From an uncultured Collinsella sp. (GTDB taxonomy: Bacteria > Actinomycetota > Coriobacteriia > Coriobacteriales > Coriobacteriaceae), in the NCBI GenBank assembly GCA_902495355.1, contig CABUWV010000010.1, positions 30,652 through 94,651 on the forward strand: DNA of 64,000 bases, read 5' to 3'. Of the stretch, positions 53,979 to 63,226 are shown in pieces. Under the pieces are notes generated by a model that did no database searches, was not told the DNA's origin, and saw nothing but the letters and a program-made list of their open reading frames with translations. Position 1 is the stretch's first letter. Every line of letters begins with the position of its first letter. A program made the position numbers and the translations under genes.

Positions 53979-55127
53979 GTGTCGGAAAATAGGGATTACT
54001 ACGAGGTGCTTGGCGTCGACAGGGATGCCGACGCGCGGACGATTAAGCGTGCGTTTCTAAAGAAGGCCCGTACCGTACATCCGGATGTTTCGGACGACCC
54101 CGAGGCCGAGGCCAAGTTCAAGGAGCTCAACGAGGCCTATTCCGTTCTTTCCGATGAGCAGAAGCGTGCTAACTACGACCGTTACGGCACTGCTGACGGC
54201 CCTGGTGGTTCGGGTTACGTCGATATCAACGATATCTTTGGTGGCATGGGCATGGACGACTTGTTCTCGTCGTTCTTTGGCGGCGGTGCCGGCGGTGGCG
54301 CCCGCAGCCGTCGTGAGCGTCGTCGCGGACGTGACATGGCCATCTCGCTTTCGGTGACCCTTGAGGAGGCGGCGCTCGGCTGCAAAAAGACGATCAGTTA
54401 TGACCGCCTTGCTCCTTGCGAGGACTGTAATGGCACCGGTAGGGCAGAGGGCGCACAGGAAAAGCAGTGCGGCCGCTGCCACGGTACGGGCTATGTCACG
54501 ACGGTTCAGCGTTCGTTCCTGGGCCAGGTTCAGTCTTCCTCGCCTTGCCCCGACTGCCATGGCGAGGGTACGGTTATCGACCATCCCTGCGAGACCTGCG
54601 ACGGTCAGGGCCGCACGCCTTCGCACGAAAAGATCGACATCGATATTCCCGCCGGCGTTTCGACCGGTCGCCAGCTGCGCGTGAGCGGCTTTGGCGAGGC
54701 CGGCCTTCGCGGCGAGCCCTCGGGCGACCTGATTGTCAACGTGCGTGTTGCCGACCATGAGCGCTTTAAGCGCAACGATGACGACCTGTACCTGGTGAGC
54801 GATATCTCGATTGCGCAGGCTGCGCTCGGCTGCGAGATCGAGGTCGAGGGCATTATGCCCGACGAGGTCGTTAAGGTGACGGTTCCCGCCGGCGCCCAGT
54901 ACGGCGACACCGTGAGCGTCAATAATTACGGCATGCCGCGCATTGGCGGTGGCGGTTCGCGTGGCCGCCTGGTCGTTCAACTGCGCGTGGTCGTTCCCAC
55001 CAATCTTTCCAATAAGCAACGCGAGCTGCTCCGTGCTTTTGCCGATGAGATGGGCGATGACGTCGCTTCCGGTAAGAAGTCGGTGACCGACCGTATCAAG
55101 AGTGCCCTCGACGATATCCTCGATTAA
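53979..55127 (+). CDS. dnaJ: chaperone DnaJ
   Basis: Hsp40 co-chaperone of DnaK. J-domain with HPD in RTVHPDVSDD, a Gly-rich linker with GGMGMDDLF, four CxxCxGxG motifs (CEDCNGTG, CGRCHGTG, CPDCHGEG, CETCDGQG) and both C-terminal beta domains are present. At 382 residues it is full length. GTG 53979 follows GGAAGGATTC. No hrcA, grpE or dnaK lies in the window. Confidence 0.96.
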   Translation: MSENRDYYEVLGVDRDADARTIKRAFLKKARTVHPDVSDDPEAEAKFKELNEAYSVLSDEQKRANYDRYGTADGPGGSGYVDINDIFGGMGMDDLFSSFFGGGAGGGARSRRERRRGRDMAISLSVTLEEAALGCKKTISYDRLAPCEDCNGTGRAEGAQEKQCGRCHGTGYVTTVQRSFLGQVQSSSPCPDCHGEGTVIDHPCETCDGQGRTPSHEKIDIDIPAGVSTGRQLRVSGFGEAGLRGEPSGDLIVNVRVADHERFKRNDDDLYLVSDISIAQAALGCEIEVEGIMPDEVVKVTVPAGAQYGDTVSVNNYGMPRIGGGGSRGRLVVQLRVVVPTNLSNKQRELLRAFADEMGDDVASGKKSVTDRIKSALDDILD

Positions 55128-55136
55128 GGAGCCCGC

Positions 55137-56429
55137 GTGCTCGCACCCCATATTTCCGTTGTCAACCTCGGCTGCCGCGTCAACCGGGTTGAGTCTGACC
55201 GTATCACTGCCGATCTTATGCGCCTGGGATTTGCTATTGTGGAGCCCCAGGATGCCGATCTGATCGTCATTAACACCTGTGCCGTTACGGGCGAGGCCGA
55301 GGCCAAGACCCGTAAGGCCGTCCGTCATGCGCTGGCCTATCCGGGCGAGCCTTACGTGGTCGTAACCGGCTGCGTCGTCAACCTGCATCCCGAGGAGTTG
55401 CTGGAGCTCTCCGATCGCGTGATCGCCGAGCCGTCCAAGATTGACGTCGCCGAGCGCGTCTGCGAGGTGCTGGGTGTCGAATCCGATAGCGTTCCCGCCT
55501 GCAGCGATGGCGAGGTGGTCGATGCGCTCGGTCGCTCTCGCCTGGGCGTGAAGATTCAGGACGGCTGCAACCATCGCTGCACCTATTGCATTGTGTGGAA
55601 GGCACGCGGCCCCGAGCGCTCCGTGCCCGTCGAGTCCGTGCTCGAGCAAGTTCGCGAGGCCCAGGAGGCCGGCGTGCCCGAGGTGGTGCTGACCGGTGTG
55701 AACCTGGGTGCCTACGATGGCAAGAGCGCGACCGACGAGCACGTCGAAATCGATGAGCTGCTCGAGGCCATCATGGAGCGCACGTCTATTCCGCATGTGC
55801 GCATTTCCTCGGTCGAGCCCATGGATATCTCCGAGCGCCTGCTTAAGGTTATGGCGCGCTATCCGCAGCGTATCGCCCCGTTTTTGCACCTGCCCGTGCA
55901 GTCCGGTTGCACGGCGACCCTGCATCGCATGGGCCGTCCCTATAGCGCCGAGGCCTTTGAGGACACGGTGCGTATGATTCGTGCCATCTTGCCCCAGGCG
56001 TCCCTTTCGTGCGATGTCATCGTCGGTTTTCCTGGTGAGACGGACGAGGAGTTCGAGGAATCGCTGGCGCTGTGCCGCCGTGTGGGTTTCTCGCGTATGC
56101 ACGTGTTCCGCTACAGCAAGCGTCCCGGTACCCTTGCTGCCGACATGCCCGACCAGGTGCCACCCGAGGTTATGGCCGAGCGCAGCCGCCGTATGCGGGC
56201 CGCCGCACAGGAGCTCGCTATTGCCGACGCTCGTCGTCGCGTGGGCACGGTCGAGCGTGCCGTGCTCGAGTATGGTGACAACCTGACGCTCGGCTCGTTC
56301 CATCATGCCCGTCTTGACGATACCTGTGGACTTACAGCCCCGTGCCTGCTCGATGTTGCTATCATCGGAGTCGATGATTCCGGCTTGGTCCATGCACACA
56401 GGGAGGTTCATGGAAGCCTCGAAGATTAG
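55137..56429 (+). CDS. mtaB: tRNA methylthiotransferase MtaB
   Basis: Radical SAM enzyme that converts t6A37 to ms2t6A37 in tRNA. The N-terminal cluster domain has NLGCRVNRVESDRI and INTCAVTGEAE; the radical SAM motif is CNHRCTYC at about residues 143-150; a TRAM-like end follows. At 430 residues it is full length. GTG 55137. dnaJ-mtaB linkage is common, usually with prmA and rsmE between them; both are missing here. Its 3' end overlaps phoH by 20 bases. Confidence 0.93.
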   Translation: MLAPHISVVNLGCRVNRVESDRITADLMRLGFAIVEPQDADLIVINTCAVTGEAEAKTRKAVRHALAYPGEPYVVVTGCVVNLHPEELLELSDRVIAEPSKIDVAERVCEVLGVESDSVPACSDGEVVDALGRSRLGVKIQDGCNHRCTYCIVWKARGPERSVPVESVLEQVREAQEAGVPEVVLTGVNLGAYDGKSATDEHVEIDELLEAIMERTSIPHVRISSVEPMDISERLLKVMARYPQRIAPFLHLPVQSGCTATLHRMGRPYSAEAFEDTVRMIRAILPQASLSCDVIVGFPGETDEEFEESLALCRRVGFSRMHVFRYSKRPGTLAADMPDQVPPEVMAERSRRMRAAAQELAIADARRRVGTVERAVLEYGDNLTLGSFHHARLDDTCGLTAPCLLDVAIIGVDDSGLVHAHREVHGSLED

Positions 56430-57396
56430 ACTTACCGTTCCCGAGGGGATTGATCCCTCGCGCGTTTTGGGCGCCGGCGACGGCGTCCTTCGTGCGCTCG
56501 AGAGCTTGGTTCGCGCTCATGTGGTCGCCCGTGGCGATAGCATCGCCGTGTGCGGTGACCCGGACGAGGTCGAACTCGTGGCGCGTTTTTTCGAACACGC
56601 TTTTCGCGAGGCGGCCGCCGGGCGCACGCTGTCTGCCGACGATGTCTCTCGCTGCCTGGTCGTCTTGCGCGACGGTGAGCACGAGGCTACGTCGCTTCGC
56701 GATGACGTGCTGCTTTCGTATCGCGGCCGCGTCATTCGCCCCAAGACGCTTGGGCAAAAGCGCTATGTGGATGCCATCCGCTCGCATACCATCACGTTTG
56801 GCTTGGGTCCTGCCGGTACCGGTAAGACCTATCTGGCTATGGCGCTCGCCGTTGCCGCGCTCAAGCGTCACGAGGTGGGCCGTCTGATCTTGACGCGTCC
56901 GGTTGTCGAGGCGGGGGAGAATCTGGGCTTTTTGCCCGGCACCCTCGAGGAAAAGATCGATCCCTACATGCGTCCGCTTTACGACGCCCTTTTTGACATG
57001 ATGGATCGCGAGCGCACCGATGAGCTTATGGAGCGCGGCGTGATCGAGATCGCCCCGCTTGCCTACATGCGCGGCCGCACGCTGAGTGATGCCTTCGTGG
57101 TGCTCGACGAGGCGCAAAATACCACGCCCGAGCAGATGAAGATGTTCCTGACACGCCTTGGGTTCAACTCCAAGTTCGTGATTACCGGCGACCTGAGCCA
57201 GCGCGACCTGGTGGGTCGTCGTGGCGGTCTTGCCGACGTTGAGCAGATTTTGGGCCGTGTCGACGATGTCGCATTTTCTCACCTCGAGCGTGCCGACGTG
57301 GTGCGTCATGCCCTGGTGGGTCGTATCGTCGAGGCATATGATGCTTATGATGACGTGCGCGAGCAGCGCCCGCGCGACCGAAAGGAGCCCCGTTGA
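56410..57396 (+). CDS. phoH: PhoH-like ATPase (YbeZ)
   Basis: P-loop NTPase linked to ribosome and RNA quality control together with YbeY. Walker A is GPAGTGKTYLAMA near residue 134; AFVVLDEAQNTTPEQMK is the Walker B region; RGRTLSDAF is also conserved. At 328 residues it is normal. ATG 56410 follows GGGAGGTTC inside the end of mtaB. Its TGA overlaps the ybeY start as TTGA. Confidence 0.95.
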   Translation: MEASKIRLTVPEGIDPSRVLGAGDGVLRALESLVRAHVVARGDSIAVCGDPDEVELVARFFEHAFREAAAGRTLSADDVSRCLVVLRDGEHEATSLRDDVLLSYRGRVIRPKTLGQKRYVDAIRSHTITFGLGPAGTGKTYLAMALAVAALKRHEVGRLILTRPVVEAGENLGFLPGTLEEKIDPYMRPLYDALFDMMDRERTDELMERGVIEIAPLAYMRGRTLSDAFVVLDEAQNTTPEQMKMFLTRLGFNSKFVITGDLSQRDLVGRRGGLADVEQILGRVDDVAFSHLERADVVRHALVGRIVEAYDAYDDVREQRPRDRKEPR

Positions 57397-57902
57397 GTGT
57401 ATTGATCAGCAACGATGCCGAGCTCGATACGCTGCTCGACGCGCAGGAGGTGGAGCACATCTGCGAGGTCGTGCTTGCCGCCGAGGGCGTTGAGCGTGAA
57501 GTCGAGATTTCCCTTTCGTATGTCGACGAGGACGAGATGCACGAGCTCAACCACGAGTGGCGCGGTATCGACCGCACCACCGATGTGCTCTCGTTTGAGT
57601 GCGATTCGGCCTTTGACGATGACATTCCCGCCGATGAGACGCTCGAGCTCGGCGATATTATCTTGGCCCCGCAGGTTATCGCCCGTCAGGCCCCCGGTTT
57701 TGGCAATAGCCCCGCTGACGAGTGCCGTCTGATGCTCGTTCACGGCATGCTGCACCTGCTGGGCTATGACCATATTGATGACGACGAGGCCGAGGTCATG
57801 GAGGCCCGCGAGGACGCCATCCTGCGCGATCTGGCGCTCGAGCGCGGCGAGGACCCCAAGCTAGTCCATGTCGGCCCCATCACCAACCACGCCCACGACT
57901 AG
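57393..57902 (+). CDS. ybeY: endoribonuclease YbeY
   Basis: Zinc-dependent RNase that matures 16S rRNA. The signature HGMLHLLGYDH (three metal-binding His) is intact. At 169 residues it is normal. The start is TTG 57393, overlapping the phoH stop; AAAGGAG lies 6 bases upstream. The phoH-ybeY-dgkA-era-recO order matches Firmicutes. Confidence 0.95.
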   Translation: MSVLISNDAELDTLLDAQEVEHICEVVLAAEGVEREVEISLSYVDEDEMHELNHEWRGIDRTTDVLSFECDSAFDDDIPADETLELGDIILAPQVIARQAPGFGNSPADECRLMLVHGMLHLLGYDHIDDDEAEVMEAREDAILRDLALERGEDPKLVHVGPITNHAHD

Positions 57903-57911
57903 GAGCCGTCT

Positions 57912-58289
57912 ATGATTCCCGGATCGAACAAGGACCATCCGTCCTTCTTAAAGTCGTTTTCCTACGCCATGGAGGGCTTCGTCACCGCCGTCAAGACCGA
58001 GCGCAATATCAAGGTCATGCTCGTAGCGGGCATGTGTACCGTCATTGCCGGCTGCATCGTGGGGCTCGATATTGCCGAGTGGGCCACGATTATCATCTGT
58101 TGTGGCCTGGTGATTCACGGTGAGCTGTGCAACACCGCTATGGAGGCTATCGTCGACCTGGCGACCCAGGAGCTGCATCCACTGGCCAAACGTGCGAAGG
58201 ATATCGCCGCTGCCTCTGTATACGTTCTTTCCATTACCGCCGCGATCGTGGGCTTGCTTGTCTTTGCCCACGCGCTTGACTTTATTTAG
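57912..58289 (+). CDS. dgkA: diacylglycerol / undecaprenol kinase
   Basis: Small integral membrane kinase of the DgkA family; Gram-positive members phosphorylate undecaprenol to recycle the wall carrier. The conserved GELCNTAMEAIVDL and HPLAKRAKDIAAASV are present with three membrane helices. 125 residues. It starts 9 bases after ybeY. Confidence 0.93.
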   Translation: MIPGSNKDHPSFLKSFSYAMEGFVTAVKTERNIKVMLVAGMCTVIAGCIVGLDIAEWATIIICCGLVIHGELCNTAMEAIVDLATQELHPLAKRAKDIAAASVYVLSITAAIVGLLVFAHALDFI

Positions 58290-58301
58290 AAAGGGATTCC
58301 C

Positions 58302-59369
58302 ATGTCCGACAATATGCAGCCTACCGATGAAGTTTTGGATGACGAGGTCCTGGACGCGGTGGATACCGAGGAGCTCGAGGATGTCGAGGAGTTCGACCCG
58401 TTTGAGGGCATGAGCGACGAGGAGCTCGACGCCCTGTGCGACGAGGACGACAACCTCGCGGGCTTTGGCGACGTGGAACCCGGTTTCCGCAGCGGTTTTG
58501 TGGCCCTGGTCGGTCGTCCCAACGCCGGCAAGTCCACGCTGCTCAACGCCTGCTATGGCAAAAAGGTCGCCATCACCTCGCCGGTGGCACAGACGACCCG
58601 CCGTCGCATGCGCGCCGTCGTCAACCGTCCCGGCTACCAGCTGGTCTTTGTCGATACCCCGGGTATTCACAAGCCCAAGGACGGCCTGGGCTCCGAGCTT
58701 AATAAGAGTGCCCTGTTTGAGCTCAATGACGTAGACGTCGTCGCGTTTCTGATCGACGCCACCAAACCCATCGGCAGGGGAGACGCCTGGGTTGCCGAGC
58801 GCGTCAAGAACGCTCGTTCCAAGAAGGTCTTGGTGCTCACCAAGGCCGATGAGGCTGATCCCGCACAGGTCATGGAGCAGCTTAAGGCCGCCCACGAGCT
58901 CATGGAATATGACGATGAGATCGTGACGTCGTCGGTCAAGAACTTCAACGTCGATGCGTTTATCGAGACCGTTGCACACTTTTTGCCCGAGGGTCCGCGT
59001 TGGTTCCCCGAGGACATGGGTACCGACGCTTCCGATGAGACACTCGTTGCCGAGTTTGTGCGCGAGAAGGTCTTGCGCCGCACGCGTGATGAGATCCCGC
59101 ACTCCGTTGGCGTGATCTGCGATGCGCTCGAGCAGACCAAGAAGGTGCTGCGCGTGCACGCCACCATTTACGTCGAGCGCGAGGGCCAAAAGGGCATCAT
59201 CATCGGCAAGGGCGGCGAGATGATCAAGCATATCGGTATCGACGCCCGTCGCGATCTTGAGCGCATCTTTGGCACCCAGGTCTTTTTGGAGCTGGACGTG
59301 AAGGTCAAGGCCGGTTGGCGTGACGACGAGGCCCAGATTCGCCGCTTTGGCTACAACGCCGAGGACTAA
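58302..59369 (+). CDS. era: GTPase Era
   Basis: Ribosome assembly GTPase that binds the 3' end of 16S rRNA. G1 GRPNAGKST is at residues 71-79; DTPGIHKPKDGLG and LTKADE are the next G motifs; the C-terminal KH domain has IIIGKGGEMIKHIG. At 355 residues it is about 55 longer than usual because of an acidic N-terminal extension of about 63 residues. AAAGGGATTCCC precedes the ATG. Confidence 0.95.
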   Translation: MSDNMQPTDEVLDDEVLDAVDTEELEDVEEFDPFEGMSDEELDALCDEDDNLAGFGDVEPGFRSGFVALVGRPNAGKSTLLNACYGKKVAITSPVAQTTRRRMRAVVNRPGYQLVFVDTPGIHKPKDGLGSELNKSALFELNDVDVVAFLIDATKPIGRGDAWVAERVKNARSKKVLVLTKADEADPAQVMEQLKAAHELMEYDDEIVTSSVKNFNVDAFIETVAHFLPEGPRWFPEDMGTDASDETLVAEFVREKVLRRTRDEIPHSVGVICDALEQTKKVLRVHATIYVEREGQKGIIIGKGGEMIKHIGIDARRDLERIFGTQVFLELDVKVKAGWRDDEAQIRRFGYNAED

Positions 59370-59384
59370 GGACGCGCGGCGCGC

Positions 59385-60134
59385 ATGGCAGGCTCCCGGA
59401 CATATCGCACGAAGGTACTCGTCCTCGACAAGACGAAGCTCAAAGAGACGGACCTGATCCTGACGATGCTTGACGAGCGGGGTCGGCAGGTTCGCGCCGT
59501 GGCAAAGGGCGCCCGCAAACCCGGTGGGCGCCTTGCTGCGCGCTGCGAGCTGTTCTGCACCGTCGATATGCTGCTCGCGCATGGACGGTCGCTCGACGTG
59601 GTTTCCCAGGCCGAGCTTATGGAGGCGCCGCTCGGCGCTGCGCCCGATTACGAGACGACCTGTGCCGCAAGCGCGATCGCCGAGGTCGCGCGCGTGTGCT
59701 CGTTTGAGGACGCCGAGGACCCGTTTACCTTTGCCATCACGCAGCGAGCGCTTGCCCTGGTGGGCAGCGGGCTCGACACGGCGCATATGGATCTACTTGT
59801 GGCTGCATATGTCTTTAAGCTGCTGTCGCATGTTGGCTATCGACCCGATTTTTCGGCCTGTGTGCTGTGCGGAGACCCCATGCTGTCGTATTTTTCTCCC
59901 CGGGCGGGCGGTCTCATGTGCGGGTCGTGCGCGTCGAGCGTTCCGGGTGCCGAGCTGGTCTCGACCGGTGAGGTCGCATGGCTGCGCGCCCTCATGTCCA
60001 TGACCTTCGATGCGCTCATGGCCGAGCGAATCGACCCGCATACGGCGGCATTCCTGCTCGGGCTTTCGCATGTTTGGGCTGCGACGCACACCGATCAGCG
60101 CCTCCGTGCGATGGAATTCATGTTGGGTCGGTGA
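59385..60134 (+). CDS. recO: DNA repair protein RecO
   Basis: RecF-pathway mediator that loads RecA. The N-terminal OB fold starts YRTKVLVLDKTKLKETDLIL; the zinc motif has CVLCGDP with a later CGSC. At 249 residues it is normal. It follows era after 15 bases, the usual pair. In Firmicutes glyQ and glyS come next; here they lie at 6060-9071. Confidence 0.94.
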   Translation: MAGSRTYRTKVLVLDKTKLKETDLILTMLDERGRQVRAVAKGARKPGGRLAARCELFCTVDMLLAHGRSLDVVSQAELMEAPLGAAPDYETTCAASAIAEVARVCSFEDAEDPFTFAITQRALALVGSGLDTAHMDLLVAAYVFKLLSHVGYRPDFSACVLCGDPMLSYFSPRAGGLMCGSCASSVPGAELVSTGEVAWLRALMSMTFDALMAERIDPHTAAFLLGLSHVWAATHTDQRLRAMEFMLGR

Positions 60135-60272
60135 TGATGCGCAGGGGCGGGCTGCTTGTGGTAACATATCGGCCTGTTAGTACCTCGACCTTGGTTGCTC
60201 GCTCCACCGGCGGCTTCCCAGTCCGAGGCGAATCGAGTCGCCCGATGGCGACGCAAAACGAAAGGTGAAACA
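60135..60272 (+). promoter_or_regulatory. upstream region of rpsO
   Basis: A TAACAT at 60162-60167 is a weak candidate -10. The leader is GC rich and could fold; S15 leaders are often autoregulated, but I cannot assign a motif. Confidence 0.3.
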
Positions 60273-60551
60273 ATGACTGTTTCCAAAGAGCGCAAGGCGG
60301 AGCTGACTGCCCAGTTCGGTAACACCCCGGTCGACACCGGCAACCCCAAGGTTCAGGTCGCCATCCTGTCCGAGCGCATCAAGGAGCTGACCGAGCACAT
60401 GAAGTCCCACCAAAAGGACTTCCACACCCGTCGTGGCCTGCTCATGCTCGTCGGTCGTCGTCGTCGTCTTCTCTCCTACATCAAGAAGAACGACATCGTC
60501 GAGTACCGTGAGCTCATCAAGGCTCTGGGCATTCGCGACAATATTCAGTAG
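60273..60551 (+). CDS. rpsO: 30S ribosomal protein S15
   Basis: Primary 16S rRNA binder of 92 residues. HMKSHQKDFHTRRGLLMLVG and RRRRLLSYIKKND are S15 hallmarks. ATG 60273 follows GAAAGGTG. It is followed by a terminator and pnp, the near-universal rpsO-pnp pair. Confidence 0.97.
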   Translation: MTVSKERKAELTAQFGNTPVDTGNPKVQVAILSERIKELTEHMKSHQKDFHTRRGLLMLVGRRRRLLSYIKKNDIVEYRELIKALGIRDNIQ

Positions 60552-60567
60552 CGAACTTGTACATGCT

Positions 60568-60598
60568 AAGAGCGTCCTGCATGCGGGACGCTCTTTTT
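60568..60598 (+). terminator. intrinsic terminator after rpsO
   Basis: AAGAGCGTCC pairs with GGACGCTCTT and is followed by TTT. pnp may depend on readthrough or on a promoter in the next 100 bases. Confidence 0.88.
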
Positions 60599-60701
60599 GT
60601 GTAAGGGCGTGAACAATCACGCTCTGAAGCGTGGCGGGGGCAGGGGGCCCGCGTCACATGAGAAGCCCGCAGGCAAGGGGCCTGTGGGGTAAAGGAGAAC
60701 A

Positions 60702-62948
60702 ATGACACTCGTATCCAAGACCTTTGAGCTGTACGGCAAGACCTACACCTTTGAGTCCGGCGAGCTTGCCAAGCAGGCCACTGGCGCCTGTCTGGTCAAG
60801 CAGGGCGACACCACGATGCTCGATACCGTGGTCGTCTCCAAGGAGCGCAAGAACTATGACTTCTTCCCGCTGACCGTCGACTTCAACGAGAAGATGTACG
60901 CTGCCGGCCGCATCCCGGGTGGCTACCTCAAGCGTGAGGGCCGTCCCAGCGAGAAGGCCACGCTCACCGCGCGCATGATCGACCGTCCGATTCGCCCGAG
61001 CTTCCCGGACGGCTTCCGCAACGAGGTACACATTGTCGCTACCTCGCTCGTCGCCGACCAGGTCAACCCCTTCGACGTCATCAACGTCATGGGTGCCTCC
61101 CTGGCCATGACGCTCGGCGGCGTGCCCTTCGAGGGCCCGCTTGCCTGCGTGCGCATCGGCCGTAACGTGGAGACCGGCGAGTTTATCGTCAACCCCACCT
61201 ACGAGGAGCGCGAGAACTCCGATCTGGACCTGGAGCTGGGCGGATCCGCCGACTTCATCTCGATGGTCGAGGCCGGCGCCGAGGAGATCTCCGAGGACGA
61301 CATGCTCGCCGCTATGAAGTTTGGCCAGGAGGCCCTTGCTGCTTTCTGCCAGGCTCAGGACGAGTTCGTCGCCGAGTGGGAGCAGGTTAACGGCCCCATC
61401 GTCAAGAAGGAGTACCCGCTCGACCAGCCCGTCGAGGAGGTCCAGGAGCGCATCTTCGCCCACTACGACGAGATGGCTGCCGCCCTTCGCGACGCCGACA
61501 AGCTCTCCCGTATCGGCAAGGTCGAGGCTCTGAAGGAGTCCATCCGCGCCGAGTTCACCGAGGAGGAGCAGGCCGCTTGGGAGCGCGAGATCCCCGTGGT
61601 GCTCAAGAAGCTCGAGAAGAAGGCCATGCGCACCATGGTCGTCGAGACCGGCGAGCGCGTCGACGGCCGTGCCGCCGACGAGATCCGTCCCATCATGGTG
61701 AAGGACAACTACCTGCCGCTCGTTCACGGCTCCGGCCTGTTCCAGCGTGGGCAGACCCAGGTGCTTTCCGTCCTGTCGCTCGGCATGCTCAACGAGGGCC
61801 AGCGCTTGGACACCATCGAGCCCACCGAGGGCAAGCGCTACATGCACCACTACAACTTCCCGCCGTTCTGCACCGGCGAGACCGGCCGCATGGGCAGCCC
61901 CAAGCGCCGCGAGATCGGTCACGGCAACCTGGCTGAACGCGCTCTGCTTCCGGTGCTTCCCGACGAGAACGAGTTCCCCTACGCCATCCGCGTCGTCTCC
62001 GAGGTCATGGAGTCCAACGGCTCCTCTTCGATGGCTTCGACCTGCGGCTCCACGCTCGCCCTTATGGACGGCGGCGTGCCCATTAAGCGCCCGGTCTCCG
62101 GTATCGCCATGGGCCTGATCCAGGAGGAGGGCAAGACCGTGGTCCTGTCCGACATCCAGGGTCTCGAGGACTTCCTGGGCGACATGGACTTTAAGGTCAC
62201 CGGAACCACCGAGGGCATCACCGCCCTGCAGATGGACAACAAGGCCACTGGCCTCACCTTCGACATCCTGGCCCGCGCCCTGCAGCAGGCCAAGGAGGGT
62301 CGTGCCTTCATTCTGCAGAAGATGCTCGATGTGATCCCCGAGCCGCGCCACATCACGCGCAGCACCGCTCCGCGCATCGTTTCCATCCAGGTTCCGACCG
62401 ACAAGATCCGCGACGTCATCGGTTCCGGCGGTAAGGTCATCCGCGGTATCCAGGACGAGACCGGCGCCTCGGTCGACATCCAGGAGGATGGTACTGTCTT
62501 TGTCGGCGGCACCGGCGAGTCCGTCGACCAGGCCGTCGAGCGTATCAAGCTCATCATCAAGGTTCCCGAGCCGGGCGAGGAGTACACCGGTCGCGTGGTC
62601 TCCATCCAGCCCTTCGGCGCCTTCGTCAACCTGCTGCCCGGTAAGGACGGCCTGCTGCACATCTCCCGCGTCGCCAAGGGCCGCGTGGAGAAGGTCGAGG
62701 ACGTCCTCAACGTGGGCGACGAGGTCAAGGTCGTCGTCATCGAGGTCGACGATCGCGGCAAGATCTCGCTCGATCGTCTTGATAAGCCCGAGGCCCCGGC
62801 TCGTGCCGAGGGTGCCTCCGAGGGCGACGGCGAGCACTTCCAGCGCCGTGAGCGTCCGCGTCGCGAGCGCTCTGAGCGCAGCGACCGTCCGCGCCGTCCC
62901 GGCGACAACGGAGGCCGAAAGCCTCGCCGTCACCACGACGCCGAGTAA
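60702..62948 (+). CDS. pnp: polyribonucleotide nucleotidyltransferase (PNPase)
   Basis: Phosphorolytic 3'-5' exoribonuclease. Two RNase PH domains (about 1-230 and 310-545), a KH domain with IGSGGKVIRGI near residue 573 and an S1 domain (about 625-695) are present. The C terminus is a strongly basic Arg-rich tail, common in actinobacterial PNPase. 748 residues. TAAAGGAG precedes the ATG. A hairpin-rich leader between rpsO and pnp is where RNase III processing often acts. Confidence 0.97.
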   Translation: MTLVSKTFELYGKTYTFESGELAKQATGACLVKQGDTTMLDTVVVSKERKNYDFFPLTVDFNEKMYAAGRIPGGYLKREGRPSEKATLTARMIDRPIRPSFPDGFRNEVHIVATSLVADQVNPFDVINVMGASLAMTLGGVPFEGPLACVRIGRNVETGEFIVNPTYEERENSDLDLELGGSADFISMVEAGAEEISEDDMLAAMKFGQEALAAFCQAQDEFVAEWEQVNGPIVKKEYPLDQPVEEVQERIFAHYDEMAAALRDADKLSRIGKVEALKESIRAEFTEEEQAAWEREIPVVLKKLEKKAMRTMVVETGERVDGRAADEIRPIMVKDNYLPLVHGSGLFQRGQTQVLSVLSLGMLNEGQRLDTIEPTEGKRYMHHYNFPPFCTGETGRMGSPKRREIGHGNLAERALLPVLPDENEFPYAIRVVSEVMESNGSSSMASTCGSTLALMDGGVPIKRPVSGIAMGLIQEEGKTVVLSDIQGLEDFLGDMDFKVTGTTEGITALQMDNKATGLTFDILARALQQAKEGRAFILQKMLDVIPEPRHITRSTAPRIVSIQVPTDKIRDVIGSGGKVIRGIQDETGASVDIQEDGTVFVGGTGESVDQAVERIKLIIKVPEPGEEYTGRVVSIQPFGAFVNLLPGKDGLLHISRVAKGRVEKVEDVLNVGDEVKVVVIEVDDRGKISLDRLDKPEAPARAEGASEGDGEHFQRRERPRRERSERSDRPRRPGDNGGRKPRRHHDAE

Positions 62949-62971
62949 CAGCCGTACATAAGCAGCTCAAC

Positions 62972-63003
62972 AAGGGCGACTCCTAAGGGGGTCGCCCTTT
63001 TGC
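62972..63003 (+). terminator. intrinsic terminator after pnp
   Basis: AAGGGCGACTCC pairs with GGGGTCGCCCTT (one mismatch-tolerant stem around TAAG), followed by TTTT. Confidence 0.9.
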
Positions 63004-63034
63004 TATTCCCGGCGGGGCCGCAGGTAAAGTTTCC

Positions 63035-63107
63035 TGCTCTACAGTCCTGCGCAAGACGGAAAGCACATTAAGTGCTTTCCTTTGCGTGCGGAACTCGCGA
63101 TAAACTT
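63035..63107 (+). repeat. structured 73-bp repeat, left copy
   Basis: Contains a 9-bp perfect hairpin (GGAAAGCAC-ATTAA-GTGCTTTCC at 63058-63080) within a longer imperfect stem. It matches the reverse complement of 63928-64000 at 63 of 73 positions. Differences fall in the stems, and four of them are compensatory base-pair changes. Confidence 0.88.
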
Positions 63108-63161
63108 TATATGAGTCCCTCCCGGGCGCAAGCAAAAGGGCTGGTTAACGCTGTTGGTAGC

Positions 63162-63192
63162 TTGCTGGTCTTCTGTTCTTAGTTGATATACT
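63162..63192 (+). promoter_or_regulatory. promoter of the acetyltransferase gene
   Basis: TTGCTG (63162-63167) and TATACT (63187-63192) are 19 bases apart, with TGA before the hexamer making an extended -10. Confidence 0.55.
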
Positions 63193-63226
63193 TTTTCGCA
63201 TCTAACGCTTAGCCTAGGGGGTTGGC

